From positions 1 through 13,481 of the forward strand of contig JAOAGB010000045.1 in NCBI GenBank assembly GCA_026415995.1: 13,481 bases of DNA, given 5' to 3'. Both the position numbers and the translations under genes were made by a program. Shown here piece after piece: positions 6,372 to 13,386 of this stretch. Every line of letters begins with the position of its first letter. Within the stretch, counting starts at the first letter, position 1. Under the pieces are notes generated by a model. It was given only the letters and a program-made list of their open reading frames with translations. It did no database searches and had not been told where the DNA came from. Source of the stretch: Thermodesulfovibrio sp. Its GTDB lineage: Bacteria > Nitrospirota > Thermodesulfovibrionia > Thermodesulfovibrionales > Thermodesulfovibrionaceae.

Positions 6372-8339
6372 TTATTTTCTACCTGTTATTAATTCTTCTA
6401 CTACAGAAGGATCGGCAAGGGTTGATGTATCTCCAAGTTCTTCTAATGCACCAGAAGCGATCTTCCTTAAAATTCTTCTCATTATTTTACCGCTTCTTGT
6501 TTTTGGTAGTCCTGCTGCAAACTGAATCTTATCCGGAGTTGCTATGGGTCCAATCATCTGTCTTATATGGGATACCAATAACTTCTCCAAGTCCTTAGAA
6601 GGTTCATATCCCTCCTTTAGAACAACATAAACATATATACCTTCACCTTTTATGTCATGTGGGAAACCAACCACAGCTGCTTCTGCAACAGAAGGATGGG
6701 CAACGAGTGCTGATTCTACTTCAGCTGTTCCTATTCTATGACCTGACACATTTATAACATCATCTATTCTTCCCATGAGCCAATAATCACCATCTTCATC
6801 TACTCTTGCACCGTCACCTGTAAAATATTTACCAGCAAAGCGGGAGAAATAGACCTCTTTTATTCTTTTATTTTCAGCATCTCCCCATGTACCTCTTAGC
6901 ATTCCAGGCCATGGTTTTTCAATTACCAGATATCCTCCTTCGTTTACACCTGCAGGAGATCCATCTTCTTTTAGAACTTTTGGAACAACACCAAAAAATG
7001 GTCTTGTAGCAGAACCTGGTTTAAGAGTCATTGCACCGGGAAGAGGTGTTATCATAAATCCCCCTGTTTCTGTCTGCCACCAAGTATCCACAATAGGACA
7101 ACGTTCTCTTCCTACATGTTTGTAATACCACATCCAAGCCTCTGGATTAATAGGTTCGCCAACTGTTCCAAGAATTCTCAAGCTTGAGAGGTCATATTGA
7201 TAGGGCCATTTTTCACCTTCTCTCATTAATGCTCTAATTGCTGTTGGTGCAGTATAAAATATATTAACTTTATGTTTTTCAACTATTTCCCAAAATCTTC
7301 CAGGATTTGGATAGGTTGGAACACCTTCAAACATTAAAGAAGTGGCACCTGCACTAAGGGGCCCATAAACTATGTAACTGTGTCCTGTTACCCAACCAAT
7401 ATCTGCTGTACAGAAAAAGGTTTCTTCGGATTTATAGTCAAAAACCCATTTAAATGTTAAATTGGTATATACCATGTATCCACCAGTTGTATGTAGAACT
7501 CCCTTTGGCTTACCAGTTGAACCTGAGGTATATAGAATGAATAGTGGATCCTCTGCATCCATCTGTTCAGGTTCACAGTAGTTTTTTATCTCTGGATCAT
7601 TCATAAGGTCATGCCACCAGAAATCTCTTTCAGGATCCATATCAACGAAATTAGGGGTTCTTTTCACGACGACTACTTTTTCTATAGATGGAGCGCCATC
7701 AAGAGCTTGATCAGAATTAGCTTTAAGAGGTACTATCCTTCCACCTCTTACTCCCTGATTGGCTGTAATTAGCAGTTTTGCTCCGCAGTCATTTATTCTG
7801 TCTCTCAAAGACTGAGCAGAAAATCCAGCGAAGACAACACTGTGAATTGCTCCAATTCTTGCACAGGCAAGAAGGGCTATGGGAAGCTCAGGAATCATTG
7901 GAAGATAGATTGATACTCTGTCACCCTTTTTGATGCCGAGTTTCTTTAAAACATTTGCAAATCTGTTAACCTCTCTGTAAAGTTGCCAGTATGTATATGT
8001 CTTTACTTCTCCATCATCTGCTTCCCAAATTAGTGCAGCTTTATTTCCTAATGTGGCAAGATTTCTATCAAGGCAGTTATAGGATGCATTAAGTTTGCCT
8101 CCAATAAACCATTTTATGTATGGTTTATTGAAATCATACTCTAAAACCTTATCCCACTTTTTATACCATGTAATATTCTGTTCCGCAATCTCAGCCCAAA
8201 AGCCTTCCGGATCCTCTACAGAACGCTTATACATTGCCTCATATTCTGCCATACTTTTAATATAGGCTTTCTCTGAAATTTCCTTTGGTGGAGGGAAAAC
8301 CCTTCCTTCTTTAAGTAATACGTCAATCCCTTGAGTCAT
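6372..8339 (-). CDS. acs: Acetyl-CoA synthetase (AMP-forming)
   Basis: It converts acetate, ATP and CoA to acetyl-CoA, AMP and PPi through an acetyl-adenylate; it is cytosolic. The 655 residues match full-length Acs. The adenylate-forming motifs are present: YTSGSTGKPKG (270-280), VDTWWQTETGG (418-427; W421 corresponds to the tryptophan that limits the pocket to acetate), YFTGDGA (505-511) and GRIDDVINVSGHRIG (523-537). PKTRSGKIMRR (612-622) carries K618, the lysine that is catalytic and reversibly acetylated in studied Acs enzymes. A clear AAGGAGG lies seven bases before the ATG. It is the last gene of the acetate operon, separated from actP by 92 bp that holds its own sigma-70-like promoter, and it ends at a strong terminator. 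Confidence 0.97.
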   Translation of the reverse strand: MTQGIDVLLKEGRVFPPPKEISEKAYIKSMAEYEAMYKRSVEDPEGFWAEIAEQNITWYKKWDKVLEYDFNKPYIKWFIGGKLNASYNCLDRNLATLGNKAALIWEADDGEVKTYTYWQLYREVNRFANVLKKLGIKKGDRVSIYLPMIPELPIALLACARIGAIHSVVFAGFSAQSLRDRINDCGAKLLITANQGVRGGRIVPLKANSDQALDGAPSIEKVVVVKRTPNFVDMDPERDFWWHDLMNDPEIKNYCEPEQMDAEDPLFILYTSGSTGKPKGVLHTTGGYMVYTNLTFKWVFDYKSEETFFCTADIGWVTGHSYIVYGPLSAGATSLMFEGVPTYPNPGRFWEIVEKHKVNIFYTAPTAIRALMREGEKWPYQYDLSSLRILGTVGEPINPEAWMWYYKHVGRERCPIVDTWWQTETGGFMITPLPGAMTLKPGSATRPFFGVVPKVLKEDGSPAGVNEGGYLVIEKPWPGMLRGTWGDAENKRIKEVYFSRFAGKYFTGDGARVDEDGDYWLMGRIDDVINVSGHRIGTAEVESALVAHPSVAEAAVVGFPHDIKGEGIYVYVVLKEGYEPSKDLEKLLVSHIRQMIGPIATPDKIQFAAGLPKTRSGKIMRRILRKIASGALEELGDTSTLADPSVVEELITGRK

Positions 8340-8346
8340 AATTCTA

Positions 8347-8353
8347 CCTCCTT
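8347..8353 (-). promoter_or_regulatory. Shine-Dalgarno site of acs
   Basis: AAGGAGG on the minus strand, seven bases before the acs ATG at 8339; it confirms that start. Confidence 0.85.
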
Positions 8354-8364
8354 TTTTTCTATTG

Positions 8365-8394
8365 ATTTTAACACTCTATTTTATTCCTAATCAA
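8365..8394 (-). promoter_or_regulatory. Internal sigma-70-type promoter for acs
   Basis: On the minus strand TTGATT (8394-8389), an 18-bp spacer ending in TGT, and TAAAAT (8370-8365) form an extended -10 promoter. Transcription would start about 18-20 bases before the acs ATG, leaving room for the Shine-Dalgarno site. It would let acs be made independently of the rest of the operon. Confidence 0.55.
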
Positions 8395-8431
8395 ATAGGC
8401 TGTTTTAGTAAGTATCTTGATTTTATTCTCA

Positions 8432-9973
8432 TTATTCAGCACCTATACCTATGTAGGACCTTATTTTTTCAGCTTCGAATTTCTCTTCTGCTTCCTTTTC
8501 TCTTGTAAGTAAAGATACAACAATCCCAACTATGAAAGCAGCAAAAAATGAGACAATAGCTGGACTTTTAAGGGGAAATATGGGCTGAGGATTTTTAAGT
8601 ATGTCAACCCATACTGTAGGGCTTAAAATGATTAATATAACACTTAAGGCTAATCCTGAGTAAATACTACATATGGCACCTTGAGTTGTAAATTTCTTCC
8701 AGAATATAGACATCAATAATGCTGGGAAATTGGCTGATGCAGCAATTGCAAATGCTAAACCCACCATAAAAGCTACATTTTGTCCTTTAAAGGCTATACC
8801 TAACAGGATTGCCAAAACACCTAAAACAAGGGTAGCTATTTTAGCTGCTCTTACTTCTTGTTTTTCATCAGCTTTGCCCCTTCTTATAACTCCCACATAG
8901 ATATCATGAGAAACTGCTGAAGCTCCTGCAAGTGTTAAACCTGCCACAACAGCTAAAATTGTTGCAAAAGCTACTGCAGCTAAGAAACCAAGAAATATTT
9001 CACCTCCGAGGGCTTCAGCAAGAAGTGGGGCTGCCATGTTACCACCTTTGTCAATCTTGCTTATTATTTCATGGCCTACCAATGCTGCTGCACCAAATCC
9101 AATAGTAAAAGTGAGAATATAAAAATAACCAATAAATCCTGTTGCATAGAACACTGACTTTCTTGCCTCTTTAGCATCTGGAACAGTATAAAATCTCATT
9201 AAAATATGTGGTAACCCCGCTGTTCCAAACATTAAAGCAATTCCTAAGGATATGGTATCAATAGGATTTTTAACAAGTCCTCCAGGTTGAAGCATTTTTT
9301 CTCCATATTTATCAGTGACTGTTGAAAATAGATCAACATAATTAAATCCGAATTTAATTAAAATTAAAAACACCAAAATCGTTGCACCACCAAGAAGTAG
9401 CACAGCTTTAATTATCTGAACCCAGGTGGTAGCAAGCATACCACCAAATAAAACATAGGCTATCATTAATGCACCAACTATAACTACCGCAATCTCATAG
9501 GGAAGTCCAAATAAAAGTTTAATTAAAGACCCTGCTCCAACCATCTGTGCTATAAGGTACAACAGTACAGTAATAAGTGCACCAGTAGCAGCAGCTGTTC
9601 TTATTGGTCTTTGCTTAAGTCGATAGGCAACAACATCAGCAAATGTATATTTACCCAAGTTTCTTAATTGTTCGGCAATTAGAAACATAACAATAGGCCA
9701 TCCAACAAGAAATCCTACGGAGTAAATTAATCCATCGTAGCCTTTCAGGGCAACTAATCCTGCAATACCAAGAAAGCTTGCTGCAGACATATAATCCCCA
9801 GCAAGGGCGAGTCCATTCTGAAAACCTGTTATACTTCTTCCAGCTGCATAAAACTCTGCTGTAGTTCTGGTTCTTTTTGCTGCCCAATAGGTTATATAAA
9901 GAGTTGCAGCTACAAAAAGAAAAAAGAAAATTATGGCTGTTAAAGTTGGCTGTCCAATTGTTGTCTCTAACAC
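8432..9973 (-). CDS. actP: Acetate permease, sodium:solute symporter family (ActP)
   Basis: This is an inner-membrane, cation-coupled acetate importer of the SSS family. It has 513 residues, mostly hydrophobic with about 13 helices, slightly shorter than the roughly 550 of E. coli ActP. The stretch with GDYMSAASFLGIAG (59-72), GYDGLIYSVGFLVGWP, LGKYTFADVVAYRLKQRPIR, AQMVGAGSLIKLLFG and FGGMLATTWVQIIKAVLLL is almost the ActP consensus, which makes acetate the most likely substrate. The start is GTG at 9973, with AGGAGG six bases upstream inside the last codons of the DUF485 gene. Stop and start share one base (TAGTG), so translation is coupled. It is followed by acs. Confidence 0.95.
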   Translation of the reverse strand: MLETTIGQPTLTAIIFFFLFVAATLYITYWAAKRTRTTAEFYAAGRSITGFQNGLALAGDYMSAASFLGIAGLVALKGYDGLIYSVGFLVGWPIVMFLIAEQLRNLGKYTFADVVAYRLKQRPIRTAAATGALITVLLYLIAQMVGAGSLIKLLFGLPYEIAVVIVGALMIAYVLFGGMLATTWVQIIKAVLLLGGATILVFLILIKFGFNYVDLFSTVTDKYGEKMLQPGGLVKNPIDTISLGIALMFGTAGLPHILMRFYTVPDAKEARKSVFYATGFIGYFYILTFTIGFGAAALVGHEIISKIDKGGNMAAPLLAEALGGEIFLGFLAAVAFATILAVVAGLTLAGASAVSHDIYVGVIRRGKADEKQEVRAAKIATLVLGVLAILLGIAFKGQNVAFMVGLAFAIAASANFPALLMSIFWKKFTTQGAICSIYSGLALSVILIILSPTVWVDILKNPQPIFPLKSPAIVSFFAAFIVGIVVSLLTREKEAEEKFEAEKIRSYIGIGAE

Positions 9974-10269
9974 TATTCACCTCCTAATTTTTCTCTGACC
10001 TTAGCAACATTATCATCATAGCTTTTGTTAGCCCAGGTTACATAAATACCTGTAAGAATCCATGAAAGAACAATTACTCCAATTCCTATGGGAATACCTG
10101 CTGTTATAGGTCCGTAGATTTTTTGATTTAGAAGCTCCTTTCCATAAGCAAGCAAGAGAATAAAGCCAAAGTATATGAAGAGTTCAACAACAGTAAGAAA
10201 TATTGATATGGCATTTTTACTTCTTACAATGGCCCTAAATTCAGGTGATTTTAAAATTTTTTCTTTCAC
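9973..10269 (-). CDS. yjcH: DUF485 small membrane protein (YjcH family)
   Basis: The 98-residue protein has two membrane helices (about 21-41 and 55-78) and a charged, probably cytoplasmic C-terminus ending ANKSYDDNVAKVREKLGGE. DUF485/YjcH proteins are almost always encoded directly before actP, as here, and are thought to be accessory to the permease; a defined role is not established. The start is GTG, with AAGGAGG seven bases upstream overlapping the exonuclease stop codon. The gene is 12 bp after the exonuclease gene and overlaps actP by one base, so all three are one translation-coupled block. Confidence 0.9.
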   Translation of the reverse strand: MKEKILKSPEFRAIVRSKNAISIFLTVVELFIYFGFILLLAYGKELLNQKIYGPITAGIPIGIGVIVLSWILTGIYVTWANKSYDDNVAKVREKLGGE

Positions 10270-10281
10270 TTCTACACCTCC

Positions 10282-10974
10282 TTAAAGTTGATAAGCTTCT
10301 TTTTTCATTATTGTTTGATATCTTCTTTCATCAATTGAACCTATTTCTATCAATTCTCCAACAGTGAATATTTTTAGCTCTGAAAGATATATAAGTAGTT
10401 TTTGAAAAATCTGAGCAGTAATAAAGGCATCTGATAGGGCATCATGTAATTCCCTTGCTTCAATCCCTAAGGACAAGGCAATATCTTCAAGGGAATTTTT
10501 ATTTAAAAAACTCTGTGATAAAATCCCTTTTTTTATAAGCCATTTATAGATTAATAGAGTATCAATGCCAAGGGGATCGAATAAACCTTTTAAATTGTTT
10601 CTGATTTCTCTTTTTAAAAAGGACAAGTCTATATCAACACAATGTCCAACAAAAATACAATCCTTAGAAAAGTCTTTAAATTCTTTCAGAATAGGTTCGA
10701 TTTTAGGGCAATTTTCAAGTTCAGAAGGGGTTATTTCATGAATCATAATGCTTTCCTTTCTAAATTTATTTGTTGATGGGCTAACTGTTCTGTAAAAAAC
10801 ATCTCCAATTTTTATTGTTCTTCCTTTCATTTTTATGGCACCTATTGCAATTATATTGTCTTTAAATTCGTTTAATCCTGTAAGTTCTGTGTCAACTACT
10901 ACGAAATCGGTATCTGAAATTAGTTGTTTTGAAATGGCATTTTTTTCTATTTTTTTTCTGAATAATCTAAGCAT
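10282..10974 (-). CDS. DEDDh 3'-5' exonuclease (DnaQ-like) of the acetate operon
   Basis: The 230-residue protein belongs to the RNase T/DnaQ exonuclease family. The DEDDh residues are in place: D28 and E30 in VVVDTELTGL (canonical DTETTGL), D116 in GHCVDIDLSFL, and H177 plus D182 in HDALSDAF. It should therefore be an active two-metal nuclease. A tail of about 35 residues follows the fold. DnaQ itself is unlikely, because the gene sits inside an acetate operon directly after a DUF294 nucleotidyltransferase. That pairing recurs beside actP in Proteobacteria, where the exonuclease's target is unknown. It begins three bases after the DUF294 stop with a poor Shine-Dalgarno sequence, suggesting coupling to the upstream gene. 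Confidence 0.85.
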   Translation of the reverse strand: MLRLFRKKIEKNAISKQLISDTDFVVVDTELTGLNEFKDNIIAIGAIKMKGRTIKIGDVFYRTVSPSTNKFRKESIMIHEITPSELENCPKIEPILKEFKDFSKDCIFVGHCVDIDLSFLKREIRNNLKGLFDPLGIDTLLIYKWLIKKGILSQSFLNKNSLEDIALSLGIEARELHDALSDAFITAQIFQKLLIYLSELKIFTVGELIEIGSIDERRYQTIMKKEAYQL

Positions 10975-10977
10975 TTT

Positions 10978-12855
10978 CTATATTATCATCAACTTATATC
11001 TTTCTATTAGAATATCCTGAAGCTTTGATATAAGCTGAAAGGTATCCTTTAATAGTTTTTTCTCCAGATTACTTAGTGATTCAGGGTCAATGAAATTATC
11101 TGGCATACTTCCACGGATTACTTGTTCATACTGATGTCTGATTCTTAAGAGCATCAAGAATTCAAAGGCATATATTATTTCGTCTGCATAATCTCTTACT
11201 ACTGTATGCTTATTTTTTAATACCTCGATTCTTTCTAAAGTTGAAGTTTCTCTCACACTCTTTTCAAGACTGAACAATCTTATAATGTCTACAATAGGAG
11301 CGATACCCTTTATTTTAAGGTTCAATTTATCCTTATGTTCACCGCTCTTTTCTACAACGAAAGTCTTAAAGAATCCAAGGGGTGGTTTATTGCGAACAGC
11401 AAGATTGGCTAAATATCCAAGAAATACCTTTTGATCTTTCACTATTCCCAGTAGGTAATCTCTTAAGTTTTCTTCAAGGGAAAGGTCACCGTAGATACCT
11501 CTGAAATCAAAAAATATATTAGAAAGATTAATGTTTTCTCCTTTTGGTGTATAAATCCATTGAGAAAAATATTTTTTCCACACCTTAAGAGGTTGACACC
11601 ACTTTGGATTACTCGCCATAATATCTCCTGGGCAAGGTGGAAAACCACATTTTAGTAGATTTTCTTTGATATAACCCGTAAATTCAAGAAAATACTTTTG
11701 AACTGCATCCTGCTGTGCCTGTGGTGGATCAGCATAAATTAATGCATTGTCCTGATCAGTCTTAAATGTTTGTTCCTTTCTTCCCTCTGATCCAAGGGCA
11801 ATCCAACAGTAAGGCACAGGTGGTTGTCCAAATTCTCTTTCTGCAAACTGTATAACTTTTTTAACAATCCTATCATTGATTTCTGTTATAATTCTTGTTA
11901 TATTACTTGCTTTAGCACCTTGAGAAATTAGATTTCCTACAATTGAATTTATTTGCTTAGTGGCATTAATTAGTCCTTCAACGGTCTGCTGAATTTCTAA
12001 GTCTCTCACAATTGTAATAGGTGAAAATCCTTGAAGCATCATTATGTCATGGTTTGTAATAATTCCATTAATCTTACCATTCTTTATTACCAGAAGGTGA
12101 TGGATATTATATTTAAGCATCCTTACTACAGCTTCGAAACAAAAATCTTTTGCATCTATCTTAATAATTGGATAACTCATAATATTTTTAACTGGTTCAT
12201 CAACATTTCTTGCTGAAGCAACAACTTTCTTTCTTAAGTCTTTGTCTGTAATTATTCCTAAGGGAATTCCTTGATTATCTATCACTATCAGAGAGCTTAT
12301 AGAGTTTCCACACATGATTTTTGCTGCTTCTCTTATAGAGGTATTTTCAGTAACTGTAATAACATTTTTTGTTGCAATCTCCTCGACAGGTGTAGTAAAA
12401 AGAATTTTGTCTACAGTATATGTAATAGCTTTTTTGCTCTGATCATCTCTATAACCCTTGTCCAAATAGATGTTCATAAAGGACCTTAAGAAGAAATCTC
12501 TTACTTCTGGATATTTGTTTATTAAGTTTGAAATCGTTTCCTTGGGTATTAAATAGCAAATGGTATCATCAATTGCAACTACATTTGCTCTTGATTTATC
12601 TCCGCTCATAAGAGATACAAAACCAAAAGTATCTCCTTCACTTCTATAGTCTATTACAACTTCTTCATTTTCAACTCTTCTGTATACTCTAACTCCACCT
12701 TTCTTAATGATATAGAGAAACTCACTGGGAGCACCGTCTTGAATAAGAATATGAGTTCCCTTAGGATAGTACTCCATAGAAGTTTTTACTGTTATTGAAT
12801 TTATTACTTCATCACTGAGAAACTCAAAGGGAGGGACGGATTTTAGAAAATCCAT
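10978..12855 (-). CDS. cNMP-binding/CBS/DUF294 putative nucleotidyltransferase signalling protein
   Basis: First gene of the acetate operon. From the start chosen here it is 625 residues: a cyclic-nucleotide-binding-like domain (about 7-125), two CBS domains (about 155-275), a DUF294 nucleotidyltransferase domain and a helical DUF294 C-terminal domain (about 480-620). The transferase has GSEGRKEQTF (355-364) with D367 and D369, the GSxGRxEQ...DxD pattern shared with GlnD. The cNMP pocket has GFVSLMSG and SRANVVA: the conserved pocket glutamate is replaced, the arginine is kept. CBS domains usually bind adenine nucleotides, fitting a sensor of energy state. Substrate and target are unknown; Acs, ActP or a PII-like protein are guesses. 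The frame opens at an ATG at 12933, but a sigma-54 promoter lies between that codon and 12879. MDFLKSVPPF at 12855 fits the family start and has a weak GAAG upstream. Confidence 0.85.
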   Translation of the reverse strand: MDFLKSVPPFEFLSDEVINSITVKTSMEYYPKGTHILIQDGAPSEFLYIIKKGGVRVYRRVENEEVVIDYRSEGDTFGFVSLMSGDKSRANVVAIDDTICYLIPKETISNLINKYPEVRDFFLRSFMNIYLDKGYRDDQSKKAITYTVDKILFTTPVEEIATKNVITVTENTSIREAAKIMCGNSISSLIVIDNQGIPLGIITDKDLRKKVVASARNVDEPVKNIMSYPIIKIDAKDFCFEAVVRMLKYNIHHLLVIKNGKINGIITNHDIMMLQGFSPITIVRDLEIQQTVEGLINATKQINSIVGNLISQGAKASNITRIITEINDRIVKKVIQFAEREFGQPPVPYCWIALGSEGRKEQTFKTDQDNALIYADPPQAQQDAVQKYFLEFTGYIKENLLKCGFPPCPGDIMASNPKWCQPLKVWKKYFSQWIYTPKGENINLSNIFFDFRGIYGDLSLEENLRDYLLGIVKDQKVFLGYLANLAVRNKPPLGFFKTFVVEKSGEHKDKLNLKIKGIAPIVDIIRLFSLEKSVRETSTLERIEVLKNKHTVVRDYADEIIYAFEFLMLLRIRHQYEQVIRGSMPDNFIDPESLSNLEKKLLKDTFQLISKLQDILIERYKLMII

Positions 12856-12892
12856 AACGTCTTCAATTATTTTGACCATATATTCAAAGAAT

Positions 12893-12910
12893 ATGCAATC
12901 ATCATGCCAA
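12893..12910 (-). promoter_or_regulatory. Sigma-54 (RpoN) promoter of the acetate operon
   Basis: On the minus strand TTGGCATG-ATGA-TTGCAT matches the -24/-12 consensus TTGGCACG-N4-TTGCA at all but one defined base. Exactly ten bases separate the invariant GG (12908-12907) from the GC (12896-12895). The predicted +1 is near 12883, giving a leader of about 28 bases to the ATG at 12855. It lies within the longest reading frame of the first gene, which argues that the codons upstream of it are not translated. Confidence 0.7.
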
Positions 12911-12961
12911 AGTTTAATTTTATAAAATCTCATATATTTAGAAATTTATTAAAACTAAAAA

Positions 12962-12978
12962 TGTTACAAAAGGTAACA
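12962..12978. promoter_or_regulatory. Inverted repeat TGTTAC-N5-GTAACA, probable activator site 1
   Basis: A perfect 6+6 inverted repeat with a 5-bp spacer, 17 bp overall, centred about 87 bp upstream of the predicted sigma-54 start. Length and position match upstream activating sites of NtrC-type proteins (NtrC itself: TGCACC-N5-GGTGCA). It has no T run, so it is unlikely to be a terminator. Confidence 0.6.
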
Positions 12979-12983
12979 GAAAA

Positions 12984-13000
12984 TGTTTATTTTAGTAACT
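12984..13000. promoter_or_regulatory. Degenerate second repeat TGTTTA-N5-GTAACT, probable activator site 2
   Basis: It has the same 17-bp geometry as site 1, with the outer TGTT and GTAAC bases kept. Its centre is 22 bp from site 1, two helical turns, on the same DNA face, about 109 bp upstream of the predicted sigma-54 start. Confidence 0.5.
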
Positions 13001-13098
13001 ATTTATAAATATTTGTCATTATTTTTCACAATAAAATTTAACAAAATCTTAATATAACTTTAACATTCCTGTAACAAAAGTCTGTTTAAATTAAATTA

Positions 13099-13386
13099 AT
13101 GATTATGGATGTTGAAATTAGTAAAGATATATTTTGCCCACATTGTGGAACAGATGCCATATATAAATATGGAAAAACTAATACAGGAAAGCAAAGATAC
13201 ATGTGCTTAATATGTAAAAAACAGTTCACTGAAAATAGTATAGAAAAGATTAAATCAGAAGTTATCTGTGAGTTGTGTGGAAATAAAATGTATTTATACA
13301 TGAAAGATGAAAATAAAGGATTAATTAGATTTAGATGTTCACAATATCCTAAATGTAAAAATTATATAACAAGGAGGTTAAGATGA
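13099..13386 (+). CDS. Double zinc-ribbon protein (InsA-like ribbon plus topoisomerase-type ribbon)
   Basis: This small protein of 95 residues contains two C4 zinc ribbons and little else. The first has C13-X2-C16 and C36-X2-C39, with FCPHCG, YGKTNTGKQRYMC and CKKQF, resembling the DNA-binding ribbon of IS1 InsA-type transposase proteins. The second has C57-X2-C60 and C80-X5-C86, with CELCGNKM and RFRCSQYPKCKNYI, like the C-terminal ribbons of bacterial topoisomerase I. A role in nucleic-acid binding or metal sensing is an inference; I do not recognise a named family with this combination. Start options are ATG at 13099 or at 13105, neither with a Shine-Dalgarno sequence. The stop overlaps the next gene's start (ATGA), so the two are translationally coupled. 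It is not accompanied by transposase or terminal repeats. Confidence 0.75.
   Translation: MIMDVEISKDIFCPHCGTDAIYKYGKTNTGKQRYMCLICKKQFTENSIEKIKSEVICELCGNKMYLYMKDENKGLIRFRCSQYPKCKNYITRRLR
13371..13377 (+). promoter_or_regulatory. Shine-Dalgarno site of the HMA-type gene
   Basis: AAGGAGG, five bases before the ATG at 13383, encoded within the last codons of the zinc-ribbon gene. It supports a real start there. Confidence 0.8.

Larger units (their letters stand above)
12856..13098. other. Divergent regulatory region between the acetate operon and the zinc-ribbon gene
   Basis: These 243 bp of very AT-rich sequence are the longest gene-free stretch in the window. They hold the sigma-54 promoter, two tandem 17-bp inverted repeats and further single GTAACA half-sites (for example 13071-13076). 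No Shine-Dalgarno sequence or strong sigma-70 promoter is seen for the plus-strand zinc-ribbon gene; the best -10 candidate is TTAAAT at 13086-13091. No terminator hairpin with a T run was found. Confidence 0.5.

Noticed and set aside
7343..7352. TGGCACCTGC as a possible sigma-54 element
   Set aside because: GG and GC are only five bases apart rather than ten, and it lies in acs coding sequence.
8387..8400. Small inverted repeat CCTA-N6-TAGG upstream of acs
   Set aside because: A 4-bp stem is too short to call an operator or terminator; it overlaps the -35 of the acs promoter but has no second copy.
9651..9980. 109-residue minus-strand frame overlapping actP
   Set aside because: It is an out-of-frame shadow of the actP N-terminus; the actP frame has full family similarity.
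12856..12933. Extending the DUF294 protein to the ATG at 12933
   Set aside because: The 26 added residues have no family similarity that I recognise, the ATG lacks a Shine-Dalgarno sequence, and the stretch contains the sigma-54 promoter, so its codons would lie outside the transcript.
13086..13301. Minus-strand reading frame opposite the zinc-ribbon gene
   Set aside because: It has no ribosome-binding site or recognisable domain and is fully antisense to a gene with eight well-placed cysteines.
13099..13386. Calling the zinc-ribbon gene an IS1-type InsA remnant
   Set aside because: Only the first ribbon resembles InsA, no InsB or terminal inverted repeats are present, and the gene is intact and coupled to an HMA-type gene.
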